This document shows positions 26,599-35,389 of a stretch of 35,443 nucleotides of DNA, in pieces (within the stretch, counting starts at the first letter, position 1; the number at the start of each line of letters is the position of its first letter). The notes beneath the pieces are model-generated. The model saw only the letters and a list, made by a program, of their open reading frames with translations, ran no database searches and had not been told where the DNA came from. The stretch is from positions 1 through 35,443 of the forward strand of contig NZ_FZMR01000036.1 in NCBI RefSeq assembly GCF_900198405.1. Reading direction: 5' to 3'. Source of the DNA: Helicobacter cetorum. Its GTDB lineage: Bacteria > Campylobacterota > Campylobacteria > Campylobacterales > Helicobacteraceae. The translations under genes and the position numbers were made by a program.

Positions 26599-28903
26599 TA
26601 AGTCCGTTGATGTCGGCTTTTTACGCATTCTTGATGTTATTAAAAAGGTTAAGACCCCAAAAAGTGGGATTGAAATACTAAGAACCTTAACGGATTTCAC
26701 GCCAAAAATTGAGAACGCTTTAGCTCTAGCGGTAAAATGCCATAAGGGGCAACAAAGAAAGAGTGGTGAGCCTTATATTGTCCATCCTATTTGTGTGGCA
26801 AGTATTGTAGCCTTTTGTGGGGGCGATGAGGCTATGGTATGCTCAGCACTTTTGCATGATGTGGTAGAAGATACGGATTGCAGTATTGAATATGTTAGGC
26901 AAGAATTTGGGCAAGATATTGCTAACCTAGTAGATGCACTCACTAAAATCACTGAGATCAGAAAAGAAGAATTAGTAGTGGATGCTCAAAACCCTAGAAT
27001 GGTGGTTTCTGCACTCACTTTTAGAAAGATTCTTATTAGTGCGATAGAAGACCCTAGGGCTTTGATTGTTAAAATCAGCGATAGATTGCACAACATGCTG
27101 ACCTTAGATGCTTTGCCTAATGATAAGCGGGTGCGTATTTCTAAAGAGACTCTAGCGGTGTATGCCCCTATAGCAAGCCGACTAGGCATGTCATCAATTA
27201 AAAATGAATTAGAAGATAAGAGTTTTTACTATATTTATCCTGAAGAGTATAAAAATATTAAAGACTATTTGCATAAAAATAAGCAATCTTTAATGCTAAA
27301 GCTCAATGCCTTTGCGAGCAAGCTAGAAAAAATGCTCTTAGATAGTGGCTTTATAAGCTCAGATTTTAAGCTAGTAGCTAGAGTAAAACGCCCTTATTCT
27401 ATTCATCTTAAGATGCAACGAAAGGGTGCGGTTAATATTGATGAGATTTTGGACTTACTAGCGATTAGAATTTTATTGAAAAATCCTATTGATTGCTATA
27501 AGGTGCTAGGGATTATTCATTTGAATTTTAAGCCTATAGTCTCTCGTTTCAAAGATTACATTGCTCTGCCTAAGGAAAATGGCTATAAGACAATCCACAC
27601 AACTATTTTTGATGAATCTTCTATTTATGAGGTGCAAATCCGCACTTTTGATATGCATGCGGGAGCAGAGTATGGTAACTCAGCCCATTGGAAGTATAAA
27701 TCTGGTGGCGTAGATACAGAATGCATGCGTTGGCTACAGAATTTTAAATACCAAGATAGCGATTTTAAGGCTAATCCTAAAGAGTTTTATGAGCTTGCCA
27801 AGAATGATTTGTATCGTGAAGATATTGTTGTTTTTTCGCCTAATGGGGACACTTATACTTTACCGGTGGGAGCGATTGCTTTAGATTTTGCTTACATGGT
27901 GCATAGCGATTTAGGCGATAGAGCTACAAACGCTTATATCAACAATAAAAAAGCCTTACTCAATCAAGAATTAAGAAGTGGCGATGTGGTTAAGATTGTT
28001 AAAGGCGATAAGATAACGCCTCGTTTTATGTGGATTGACCAGCTTAAAACTTCTAAGGCTAAAAACCATTTGCGTATCCAAAGAAAAAACCGCTTGAAAG
28101 AAATTGACATAAAAAGTATGATAAATATTTTGAAAACTTTTTTTGGGCAACCCTTGTTTGAGAACTTAGATTTAAAAGATTATAAATTATTTGAAGAAAA
28201 GTTAGCGAGTTATGGGGTAGAGACCACGCTTGTAGAGGCGATGAAAAATTTTGAGCTTTTAGCTAAGCTCACTAAGGAAATAGAAGAAAAAATCATACCT
28301 TTAAAAGAAGAAGTTCTTTTGGAGTATAAAGAGGCAAGTTTATGGGCTCGTGGTCTAAGGTATCTAGGCTTTAAAACAAATATTTTGAGTTTTTTAGCAC
28401 CTACTAATCGCCAATGGCAATGCGTTGAGCTAGAGCATTTTACTATCTGCACAAGCAATGCCTTAGAAATCAAACAGGTGTTATTGAATGATTGTTGCCA
28501 TCCTAAATATGGCGATGAAATCATTGCGATTGTGATGAACTCTAAAGAGCCAAAAGCGATTGTGCATCATAAATTTTGTAAAGAGGCTATGATAGATGTA
28601 GATGCTAGTCAGCCTATGATTTATGTGGAATGGCATAAAAGAGACAAGACTATTTATAAAATGATGTTTTATTTAGGAGAGCGAAAAACGGTTTTAGCTC
28701 ATTTATTGGCTTTTTTAACTAAAAATGAATGTAATATAGTAGGGGTTTCTTATTCGGGTTATAAAGATAGTTATTCGCCACATTGTGAAGTATGTTTTGA
28801 AGTAGCAACCGATAGAGCAGATTTTATGAGAACTTTATTAAATAGAAAGTATCAAGATAGAATCGTAGAGTTTTCTAGTTTGGGCGATGCTTACGAGCTG
28901 TAG
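26585..28903 (+). CDS. spoT: Bifunctional (p)ppGpp synthetase/hydrolase SpoT
   Basis: This is a long RelA/SpoT homologue, 772 residues. The N-terminal HD hydrolase has HPICVASIV and LLHDVVEDTD (near residues 60-100). The synthetase domain has VARVKRPYSIHLKM and the EVQIRT/HAGAEYGNSAHWKYK block, a TGS domain follows (about 415-480, FSPNGDTYTLPVGAIALDFAY), and a C-terminal ACT-like region starts near 685 (KTVLAHLLAFLTKNECNIVG). In Helicobacter a single such protein handles both making and removing (p)ppGpp. Its ATG lies inside rpoZ (14-nt overlap), so translation is coupled. tyrS follows 35 nt downstream. Confidence 0.96.
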   Translation: MNEIDKSVDVGFLRILDVIKKVKTPKSGIEILRTLTDFTPKIENALALAVKCHKGQQRKSGEPYIVHPICVASIVAFCGGDEAMVCSALLHDVVEDTDCSIEYVRQEFGQDIANLVDALTKITEIRKEELVVDAQNPRMVVSALTFRKILISAIEDPRALIVKISDRLHNMLTLDALPNDKRVRISKETLAVYAPIASRLGMSSIKNELEDKSFYYIYPEEYKNIKDYLHKNKQSLMLKLNAFASKLEKMLLDSGFISSDFKLVARVKRPYSIHLKMQRKGAVNIDEILDLLAIRILLKNPIDCYKVLGIIHLNFKPIVSRFKDYIALPKENGYKTIHTTIFDESSIYEVQIRTFDMHAGAEYGNSAHWKYKSGGVDTECMRWLQNFKYQDSDFKANPKEFYELAKNDLYREDIVVFSPNGDTYTLPVGAIALDFAYMVHSDLGDRATNAYINNKKALLNQELRSGDVVKIVKGDKITPRFMWIDQLKTSKAKNHLRIQRKNRLKEIDIKSMINILKTFFGQPLFENLDLKDYKLFEEKLASYGVETTLVEAMKNFELLAKLTKEIEEKIIPLKEEVLLEYKEASLWARGLRYLGFKTNILSFLAPTNRQWQCVELEHFTICTSNALEIKQVLLNDCCHPKYGDEIIAIVMNSKEPKAIVHHKFCKEAMIDVDASQPMIYVEWHKRDKTIYKMMFYLGERKTVLAHLLAFLTKNECNIVGVSYSGYKDSYSPHCEVCFEVATDRADFMRTLLNRKYQDRIVEFSSLGDAYEL

Positions 28904-28909
28904 TATAAT
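28904..28909 (+). promoter_or_regulatory. -10 box for tyrS overlapping the spoT stop
   Basis: CTGTAGTATAATAAG puts TATAAT next to the TAG stop of spoT. The predicted 5' end lies about 22 nt before the tyrS ATG, so tyrS and its followers can be transcribed without spoT. Confidence 0.5.
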
Positions 28910-28938
28910 AAGCCCTAATTAAGTTTGTAGGAATAAAA

Positions 28939-30153
28939 ATGGAACAAAAAGTTAGTGTAGCCTTAAGAGAGATTGCTAGAGGCACTAATGAAATCATTGG
29001 ATTAGAATACATTGAAAAGCTTGTTAGAAAATATTATGAAACTAATGAGCGTTTTATTGTTAAAGCAGGGTTTGACCCTACAGCTCCAGATTTGCATTTA
29101 GGGCATACGGTATTGATTCAAAAGCTTGCTTTATTACAGCAATATGGGGCTAACATAAAGTTTTTAATTGGGGATTTTACCGCCATGATAGGTGATCCTA
29201 CAGGAAAAAATGAGACCAGAAAACCCCTAAGTCAAAAGCAAGTCTTAGAAAATGCTAAAACTTATGAAGAACAAATCTATAAGATTTTAGATAAAAAATT
29301 CACTGAAGTGTGTTTTAATTCCACTTGGCTTAATGACTTAGGCACAAAAGGCATGGTAGAATTGTGTGCCAAGTTTTCAGTCGCTAGAATGCTAGAGAGA
29401 GATGATTTTACCAAACGCTACAAGGAAAATCGCCCCATTAGTATGGTAGAATTTTTATACCCTTTATTACAAGGCTATGATTCAGTGGCTATGAATGCGG
29501 ATATTGAGCTTGGGGGCAATGACCAAAAGTTTAATTTGCTTGTGGGGCGCTTTTTACAGCGAGCTTATGGCTTGAATAAAGAGCAGTCTGTAATCACCAT
29601 GCCCTTATTAGAAGGGCTTGATGGGGTGCAAAAAATGAGTAAAAGCTTGGGTAATTATGTGGGGATTACCGAAGAGTCTAATTCCATGTTTGGTAAAATG
29701 ATGAGTATTAGCGATGAGTTGATGTGGAAATACTACACTCTCTTAAGCACTAAAACTTTAGAAGAAATTGAAAGTTTGAAAAATAGCGTTTTAAATGAGA
29801 CTTTACACCCTAAAATGGTTAAAGAAAATCTTGCTTTAGAAATTGTAACCCGCTATTATGATGAGAATAAGGCGAATATGGCTAAAGAGCAATTTGCTAA
29901 GGTGTTTAGCTCCAATCAAGTGCCACAAGATTTGCAAGAAAAAGAGTTTGATGAGGGTGTTGGGATTTTAGAAGTTTTAAAAAATATCGGTTTTTGCCCA
30001 TCTACTTCACAAGCAAGGCGTGATATGCAAGGGGGTGGGGTAAGAATTAATCAAGAAGTCATTAAAGATGAGGCTTATCGCTTTGTTAAGGGGTCTTATA
30101 TTGTGCAATTAGGCAAGCGAAAATTTATGAAATTAATTATCACTAAAGGATAA
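28939..30153 (+). CDS. tyrS: Tyrosyl-tRNA synthetase
   Basis: This class I synthetase charges tRNA-Tyr. The 404 residues hold DLHLGHT (HIGH motif) near residue 52, GGNDQKFNLLVGR, KMSKS near 234, and a C-terminal S4-like RNA-binding domain (SQARRDMQGGGVRIN). This is the TyrRZ-type bacterial form of about 400 residues. AGGAA lies before the ATG. fabX starts 6 nt after its stop. Confidence 0.96.
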   Translation: MEQKVSVALREIARGTNEIIGLEYIEKLVRKYYETNERFIVKAGFDPTAPDLHLGHTVLIQKLALLQQYGANIKFLIGDFTAMIGDPTGKNETRKPLSQKQVLENAKTYEEQIYKILDKKFTEVCFNSTWLNDLGTKGMVELCAKFSVARMLERDDFTKRYKENRPISMVEFLYPLLQGYDSVAMNADIELGGNDQKFNLLVGRFLQRAYGLNKEQSVITMPLLEGLDGVQKMSKSLGNYVGITEESNSMFGKMMSISDELMWKYYTLLSTKTLEEIESLKNSVLNETLHPKMVKENLALEIVTRYYDENKANMAKEQFAKVFSSNQVPQDLQEKEFDEGVGILEVLKNIGFCPSTSQARRDMQGGGVRINQEVIKDEAYRFVKGSYIVQLGKRKFMKLIITKG

Positions 30154-30159
30154 AGAGCG

Positions 30160-31251
30160 ATGGCATCCACACTCAAACCGCTAAAAATCGGTAAACACAC
30201 CATAAAATACCCTATCTTTCAAGGAGGCATGGGTGTTGGGATTAGTTGGGACGAATTAGCTGGAAATGCTGCTAAAGAGGGTGTTTTAGGGGTAATTTCA
30301 GCTGTAGGGACTGGCTATTATAAAAACATGCGTTTTGTAGAAAAAATTATTTCCAAGAAACCTTTTGAGGCTCTGAATTTTTACTCTAAAAAAGCTTTGA
30401 ATGAGATTTTTGCAAATGCTAGAAAGATTTGCGGAAACAATCCTTTAGGGGCTAATATTTTATATGCTATCAATGATTATGGTCGTGTGGTAAAAGACGC
30501 TTGTGAGGCTGGAGCTAATATTATTATTACAGGGGCTGGTTTGCCTACAAATATGCCTGAATTTGCTAAGGATTTTAGCGATGTAGCATTAGTGCCTATT
30601 ATTTCTTCAGCGAAGGCTTTAAGAATACTTTGCAAAAGATGGAGCGATAGGTATAAAAGAATTCCGGATGCTTTTATTGTGGAAGGGCCATTGAGTGGGG
30701 GGCATCAGGGTTTTAAATACGAAGATTGTTTTAAAGAAGAGTTTCAGCTAGAAAACTTAGTGCCTAAAATCGTAGAGGCTTCTAAAGAATGGGGGAGTAT
30801 TCCTATTATTGCTGCTGGTGGGGTTTGGGATAGAAAAGATATAGACACTATGTTAAGTCTTGGAGCGAGTGGGGTGCAGATGGCGACTCGTTTTTTAGGC
30901 ACTTATGAATGTGATGCTAAAGTGTATGCAGAACTTTTGCCTAAATTAAAAAAAGAAGAAATTTTATTGATAAAATCGCCTGTAGGCTATCCAGCAAGAG
31001 CGATTAACACAGGGGTTATCAAGCGTATTGAAGAAGGCAATGCTCCCAAAATCGCATGTGTGAGTAATTGTGTAACGCCTTGTAATAGAGGTGAAGAAGC
31101 CAAAAAAGTGGGCTATTGTATTGCTGATGGTTTAGGACGCAGTTACTTGGGTAACAGAGAAGAAGGGCTTTATTTTACGGGGGCTAATGGCTATAGAGTA
31201 GATAAGATTATTAGTGTGCATGAATTAATCAAAGAGCTCACAGAGGGTTAA
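30160..31251 (+). CDS. fabX: FabX-type enoyl/decanoyl-ACP oxidoreductase, FMN and Fe-S
   Basis: The 363-residue TIM-barrel FMN protein looks like a nitronate monooxygenase, but in this genus the match is FabX (HP0773). FabX oxidises and isomerises decanoyl-ACP to start unsaturated fatty acid synthesis. Visible are IFQGGMGVGISW (19-30), GGHQGF with His182 (the catalytic residue reported for FabX), the flavin-phosphate loop IIAAGGVWD and GASGVQMATRFLGT. A cysteine set C300, C304, C308 and C320 (ACVSNCVTPCN...YC) suits the reported [4Fe-4S] cluster. The cluster pattern separates it from plain nitronate monooxygenases. It lies 6 nt after tyrS and 6 nt before amiA. Confidence 0.88.
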   Translation: MASTLKPLKIGKHTIKYPIFQGGMGVGISWDELAGNAAKEGVLGVISAVGTGYYKNMRFVEKIISKKPFEALNFYSKKALNEIFANARKICGNNPLGANILYAINDYGRVVKDACEAGANIIITGAGLPTNMPEFAKDFSDVALVPIISSAKALRILCKRWSDRYKRIPDAFIVEGPLSGGHQGFKYEDCFKEEFQLENLVPKIVEASKEWGSIPIIAAGGVWDRKDIDTMLSLGASGVQMATRFLGTYECDAKVYAELLPKLKKEEILLIKSPVGYPARAINTGVIKRIEEGNAPKIACVSNCVTPCNRGEEAKKVGYCIADGLGRSYLGNREEGLYFTGANGYRVDKIISVHELIKELTEG

Positions 31252-31257
31252 TTTGTA

Positions 31258-32586
31258 GTGCTTGTGAAATTAGGGGTTTTTGCGTGTCTTTTTTTGTTTC
31301 ATTTTGCCTATGCCACAACCCTTAAGATTATAGATATTGTGCCTTTTGGTTCAAGCAGTGTTAGGATTACTTTTAATCAAGAGATTAAGAATTTTAAAGA
31401 AGTTTCGCTCAAAAATTTTAAGAGTTATTTAGAATTAGAAGCTATTTTAACCCTTCCTAAAAAGCATTATCAATTTTCTAAAGAATCTTTTATCACCATA
31501 GCACAATTTAATCCTAACTTGGTGCGAGTGGTAATTGGCTATACCCCTAAGACAACCTATGAAGCGAAACTTCTTAAAGATAAACTCTATGTTTCTATCG
31601 CACCTAAAAAAACACCCTTAGTGGGGAATAAGATAACACAAAAACATGTCTCTAAACCCATCAAAATGGAGGCAAACCATAAGGAAAAAAGACTGATAAA
31701 ACATTCACATTCTAAGTTGAACGAAAGAAGCTCTAAGAAAGAGATTCCTAAGAAAGAGATTCCTAAGAAAGAGATTCCTAAGAAAGAGATTCCTAAGAAA
31801 GAGATTCCTAAGAAAGAGATTCCTAAGAAAGAGATAAAAAATGAGAATAAGAACCAAATCTCTCTAGTAGAAAAAAATGATATTTCTATCAAAACAAAGC
31901 ACAAAAAAACTAAAAAAATTGTCTTAGATGCTGGGCATGGGGGAAAAGATTGTGGGGCGATGAGCGTGAATTTGGTTTGTGAAAAAGACATCGTTTTAGA
32001 AGTGGTGAAGTTTTTGAATAAAGAGCTTAAAAAACGGGGCTATAGTGTTTTATTGACAAGAGATAAAGATGTTTATATTGATTTGGTAGCTCGCACAGAA
32101 TTTGCTAATAAAAAAGGGGCGAACTTATTTATCTCAGTGCACGCTAATTCTATTCCTAAACACTCCACTTCTAATGCCCACGGCATAGAGACTTATTTTT
32201 TATCCACAGCAAGAAGCGAGAGGGCTAGAAAAGTGGCTGAGCAAGAAAATCAAAACGATGTGAACTTAATGGATTATTTTTCTAAAAGTTTATTTTTAAA
32301 TTCGTTGAATACGCAACGATTGATTGTGTCTAACAAACTAGCTATTGATGTGCAATATGGCATGCTTCAAAATATTCGCAAAGCTTACCCTGATGTCGTA
32401 GATGGGGGGGTGAGAGAAGGGCCTTTTTGGGTGTTAGCTGGGGCTTTAATGCCTTCGGTTTTAATAGAAATTGGCTATAATTCTCATGCGATAGAATCCA
32501 AACGCATTCAGAGCAAACCATATCAAAAAATCTTGGCTAAGGGAATTGCTGATGGCATTGATAGTTTCTTTAGCAAAAATGATTAG
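31258..32586 (+). CDS. amiA: N-acetylmuramoyl-L-alanine amidase AmiA
   Basis: This periplasmic zinc amidase cuts the peptide from MurNAc in peptidoglycan. It is 442 residues with a signal peptide (about 1-20, LGVFACLFLFHFAYA), an AMIN-like beta domain (about 22-115), a lysine/glutamate linker with a 5-residue repeat (about 160-193) and an Amidase_3 domain from about 220. The zinc and catalytic residues are in DAGHGG, CEKDIVLEVV, SVHANS and LIEIGYNSH. In H. pylori AmiA is linked to daughter-cell separation and the spiral-to-coccoid change. The start is a GTG at 31258 with AGAGGG 10 nt upstream; a second GTG at 31264 is possible. Confidence 0.93.
   Translation: MLVKLGVFACLFLFHFAYATTLKIIDIVPFGSSSVRITFNQEIKNFKEVSLKNFKSYLELEAILTLPKKHYQFSKESFITIAQFNPNLVRVVIGYTPKTTYEAKLLKDKLYVSIAPKKTPLVGNKITQKHVSKPIKMEANHKEKRLIKHSHSKLNERSSKKEIPKKEIPKKEIPKKEIPKKEIPKKEIPKKEIKNENKNQISLVEKNDISIKTKHKKTKKIVLDAGHGGKDCGAMSVNLVCEKDIVLEVVKFLNKELKKRGYSVLLTRDKDVYIDLVARTEFANKKGANLFISVHANSIPKHSTSNAHGIETYFLSTARSERARKVAEQENQNDVNLMDYFSKSLFLNSLNTQRLIVSNKLAIDVQYGMLQNIRKAYPDVVDGGVREGPFWVLAGALMPSVLIEIGYNSHAIESKRIQSKPYQKILAKGIADGIDSFFSKND
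31735..31835 (+). repeat. 15-bp tandem repeat in amiA (KKEIP repeats)
   Basis: About 6.7 copies of AAGAAAGAGATTCCT, identical from copy to copy. The unit is a multiple of three, so copy-number change would keep the frame and only lengthen or shorten the charged, proline-spaced linker before the amidase domain. Confidence 0.95.
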
Positions 32587-32593
32587 GCTATAG

Positions 32594-33328
32594 ATGAATT
32601 TTTATCAAAAGATATACACACATAAAGTCGTTTTTTCTTCTTTGTTTTTTTTGCTGTTTTTGTTTAATATAGAAACCTTGTTGTTTTCACATTTTAGCGA
32701 TGATTTTTCGCAATTATTTTTCTTGTTTGAAAATCATGTTTATGATTTTATCATCGGATTAGATTATTTGGGGTTGATAGGGGTTTCTTTAATCTATCTG
32801 TTTGTGCTTATTTGTAAGCCCTTTACTTTGTCGCGTCAAAAATGTGCTTGTATGGGGATACTATGGCTTTCTATTTATGCTTGGAACTTTCCTATTGAAA
32901 ATTCTTTAATGGTGCTTTATGGTTTCTATTTTGTGCTTTTGGGGACTTTATTGTGGCGTTTTTTAGGGGCTAGCTTGAAGCAGTCTTTCTTGCCTTCTAT
33001 TAATATTTGCATTGTATGGATTTTTGCTTCTTCTTTACAGAGTTTTAGATTTTTAGATGTATCTGATTATGTGGATTTTTTACTTTTTACTCTTGCTCTT
33101 ACTTTGTTTGTATTAGTTTTATCCTATCATAAACGCCTTTTTGGGTTGTATGAATACGCTAACACACTCATTTTGATTGTAGGGCTTGGTGTTATTGTGT
33201 TATGCTCTAGCACGCTTATGCAGACAAAAGAGTATTACGGCATGCGATTAGGTTTTTATCTCTTAGGACTGCTTGGCTGGCTTTTAGAATATGTGCACAC
33301 TAGCTTAAAGCGTCTTGAATACCGCTAA
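32594..33328 (+). CDS. Integral membrane protein, unknown function
   Basis: The 244-residue product is strongly hydrophobic, with about seven predicted membrane segments (for example residues 14-33, 53-75, 86-104, 107-125, 137-150, 163-178, 190-210 and 216-232; some may be merged) and short charged loops. There is no signal peptide or known motif. It starts 7 nt after the amiA stop, so it is the last gene of the operon. In H. pylori a hypothetical membrane gene holds the same place after amiA (HP0771, from memory). A link to cell-wall work is suggested only by location. Confidence 0.7.
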   Translation: MNFYQKIYTHKVVFSSLFFLLFLFNIETLLFSHFSDDFSQLFFLFENHVYDFIIGLDYLGLIGVSLIYLFVLICKPFTLSRQKCACMGILWLSIYAWNFPIENSLMVLYGFYFVLLGTLLWRFLGASLKQSFLPSINICIVWIFASSLQSFRFLDVSDYVDFLLFTLALTLFVLVLSYHKRLFGLYEYANTLILIVGLGVIVLCSSTLMQTKEYYGMRLGFYLLGLLGWLLEYVHTSLKRLEYR

Positions 33329-33464
33329 TCAATAAAAATTTTTTCTATTTTTTAAGTTTTTAACAAACTTCAAAAATCTTTTAATTCTTATTTTACTTTT
33401 ATTTCGCTACAATTAAAAATTATTTTTATTTCATTCGTAAAATCATTTTAAAAGTTTTTTAGTT

Positions 33465-34274
33465 TTAACCATTGAGTGTCAAGTTTTTAATTTTTTGCTC
33501 TAATTTCTCAAACTCCTTTAGATTTTCTAAACTTTCAGAAAAGTTTTGCAAATAATTTTCTAAATCTTTGTAATTTGTGCTTAAAAACTCTTTAAAAAAT
33601 CTCTCACCCCTATAAATATGAGAACTTTCAGGGATATAAATATTACCTTTCATTTTCTTATTGTTAAAGAAAAATAAAATCGGCTTTATTTTATCAAAAG
33701 AATTAAGTTTAAATTCATTTAATAAATACGCATAAGTTTTAATAAATTTTCTATTTATATCTACAAATTTACCGGTATCGTGGTCGTCATTATATTTAAT
33801 TTCCAAATAATAAATATTTGAATTTCTAGTATCTTTAAAAAGTAAGTCAATATCATGTTTAAACAAAACGCTTTTTTCATTCTTAGAATTGTTTTCATAA
33901 ATTTTTAAGCATAAATCTCTAAAGGCTATCTCTACATCATTGTTTTGTGTTTGGCATTGTGTAATGTAGTTATCAATTAGGTTATCACTTGTTAATGGTA
34001 AAGAAAATTTATTGCTTTTTCTACCGCTATATTTTTCTAAAATTTTGTAATGATTTTCATTAGCGATTAAATTTTTCATTAAAACTTCTATGAAATTCCC
34101 AAATTGAATGTTCATACTCTGTAAAATCCCCCCTAAAATGCGGTATTTCTTAGGAATAAAATGCACTTTTGCTTGGTGTTTTTTAATAATGTTTTTTAAT
34201 TTTTTATCATTCGCACATTTTTCTATAATCTCTCTTGTGCTTTTAACAATCAATTCTCTAATATTATTTTGCAT
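33465..34274 (-). CDS. HinfI-like type II restriction endonuclease (GANTC)
   Basis: This is the nuclease half of a type II system. I choose the ATG at 34274 (MQNNIRELIVKSTREI; 269 residues), since AAGGA lies 5 nt upstream; the frame is open to 34307. The product has FIPKKYRILGGILQSMNIQFGNFIEVLMKN-like features near the N-terminal half and a PD-(D/E)xK-type core, FKHDIDLLFKDTRN followed by YYLEIKYND (D...ExK). It overlaps the methylase end by 11 nt. By partner and length it matches the HinfI/HpyIV family, which cuts within GANTC. It is low in GC, like its neighbours. The specificity is inferred from the methylase; the activity is untested. Confidence 0.85.
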   Translation of the reverse strand: MQNNIRELIVKSTREIIEKCANDKKLKNIIKKHQAKVHFIPKKYRILGGILQSMNIQFGNFIEVLMKNLIANENHYKILEKYSGRKSNKFSLPLTSDNLIDNYITQCQTQNNDVEIAFRDLCLKIYENNSKNEKSVLFKHDIDLLFKDTRNSNIYYLEIKYNDDHDTGKFVDINRKFIKTYAYLLNEFKLNSFDKIKPILFFFNNKKMKGNIYIPESSHIYRGERFFKEFLSTNYKDLENYLQNFSESLENLKEFEKLEQKIKNLTLNG

Positions 34275-35340
34275 CGCATTCCTTTTGATAAATCGTGCGT
34301 AAATCATTAAGGGGTATAAACGCTCCCTTATAGGTTACATAAAAATAATCCCAGCCATTATGATTAATTTTATTTAAAATTTTAGCACTCATTTTATGGA
34401 TAGATAATTCTTGTTTTTCATCATCTAACACGTTTCCATTTTTTAAAATTTCACATTGTAATTCTTTATTTTTAGAGTATAAAAATTGCCCTACTTGTAA
34501 ATAACCTTTTTTTATTAGGTCTTTCATAGGCACTTTAGGGGGCTTAGTTTCTAAAAGCCCAAGTGCTGTAATATCCAAATCTAGTTTTTGATTTTCAATC
34601 CTATTTGTAGCAATTTGAATATATTGACTCTCTTTTTCAATACCGATAAAAAAACGCCCCAGTTTTTTAGCTATAGCTCCTGTTGTGCCTGTGCCAAAAA
34701 AGGGGTCTAAAACTAAATCATTAGGTTTAGTAGCCATTAAAAGTAGTTTTTCTAATAAAATTTCAGGTTTTTGTGTGGGGTGGGCTTTCTCTTTGTTTTC
34801 ATCTTTCAAACGCTCTTTACCTATACATAAAGGTATTTCCCAAACGCTTTTTTCTTGCTTGTTATTGTTTAAATATTTCATAGTTTTATAATTAAAGGTA
34901 ACTTTACTTTTTTGATTTTTAGCACACCAAATAAGGCTCTCATGGGCGTTACACAATCTAGTTCCAGCAAAATTAGGCACAGGATTGCTTTTGTGCCAAA
35001 TAATATCATTAAGTATCCAAAACCCTAAATTTTGCATTAAATACCCTAAGCGATAGATATTTTGAAAGCTCCCTATCACACAAATACTGCCATTATCCTT
35101 TAAGATTCTTTGACACTCTTTTAACCAAGTAAAACAAAAATCATCGTAATGTTTAAAATCCTTAAATTTATCCCATTCTTCATCTAACCCATTAAATTTT
35201 GTGCCACTAGGTCTTAAAAGCTCGCCGGTAGTTTGCATAAAATAAGGTGGGTCAGCAAAGATAAAATCAATGCTTTTATCTTTAATGGTTTTTAAAACTT
35301 CTAAACAATCACCTTGTAAAATTGTGTTTTTTTCTAGCAT
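34264..35340 (-). CDS. HinfI-like DNA adenine methyltransferase (GANTC)
   Basis: This 358-residue beta-class N6-adenine methyltransferase has the catalytic DPPY (30-33), TQKP (189-192) and the SAM motif FFGTGTTG (214-221). The order of DPPY before FxGxG is the beta class. The residue pattern from FADPPYFMQT through NPVPNFAGTRLCNAHES to FNYKTMKYLNN and the C-terminal SIHKMSAK...NHNGWDYFY closely follows M.HinfI, which I recall as 359 residues. Like M.HinfI it has a C-terminal domain of about 100 residues shared with the CcrM group. It protects GANTC from the partner nuclease. In H. pylori HpyIV (HP1351/HP1352, from memory) is the counterpart. AGGAATTTT precedes the ATG. Confidence 0.93.
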   Translation of the reverse strand: MLEKNTILQGDCLEVLKTIKDKSIDFIFADPPYFMQTTGELLRPSGTKFNGLDEEWDKFKDFKHYDDFCFTWLKECQRILKDNGSICVIGSFQNIYRLGYLMQNLGFWILNDIIWHKSNPVPNFAGTRLCNAHESLIWCAKNQKSKVTFNYKTMKYLNNNKQEKSVWEIPLCIGKERLKDENKEKAHPTQKPEILLEKLLLMATKPNDLVLDPFFGTGTTGAIAKKLGRFFIGIEKESQYIQIATNRIENQKLDLDITALGLLETKPPKVPMKDLIKKGYLQVGQFLYSKNKELQCEILKNGNVLDDEKQELSIHKMSAKILNKINHNGWDYFYVTYKGAFIPLNDLRTIYQKECDAK

Positions 35341-35363
35341 AAAATTCCTAATCTTTTAGAAAA

Positions 35364-35372
35364 ATTATAACA
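35364..35372 (-). promoter_or_regulatory. Extended -10 promoter for the restriction-modification genes
   Basis: The minus strand reads TGTTATAAT, 23 nt before the methylase ATG, giving a leader of about 17 nt with AGGA as its ribosome-binding site. It would drive the methylase first and the nuclease after it. Confidence 0.6.
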
Positions 35373-35389
35373 TAGCATTTTTAAAACTT

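Noticed and set aside
31735..31835. Possible CRISPR-like array
   Set aside because: The units are contiguous with no spacers and lie in frame inside amiA.
31587..31991. 134-codon minus-strand frame with repeated ISFLG
   Set aside because: It is the antisense shadow of the amiA minisatellite; a repeat in three-base multiples keeps both strands open.
34275..34307. Longer N-terminus for the restriction nuclease (start at 34307)
   Set aside because: The ATG at 34274 has AAGGA at the right distance; the longer form only adds residues overlapping the methylase.
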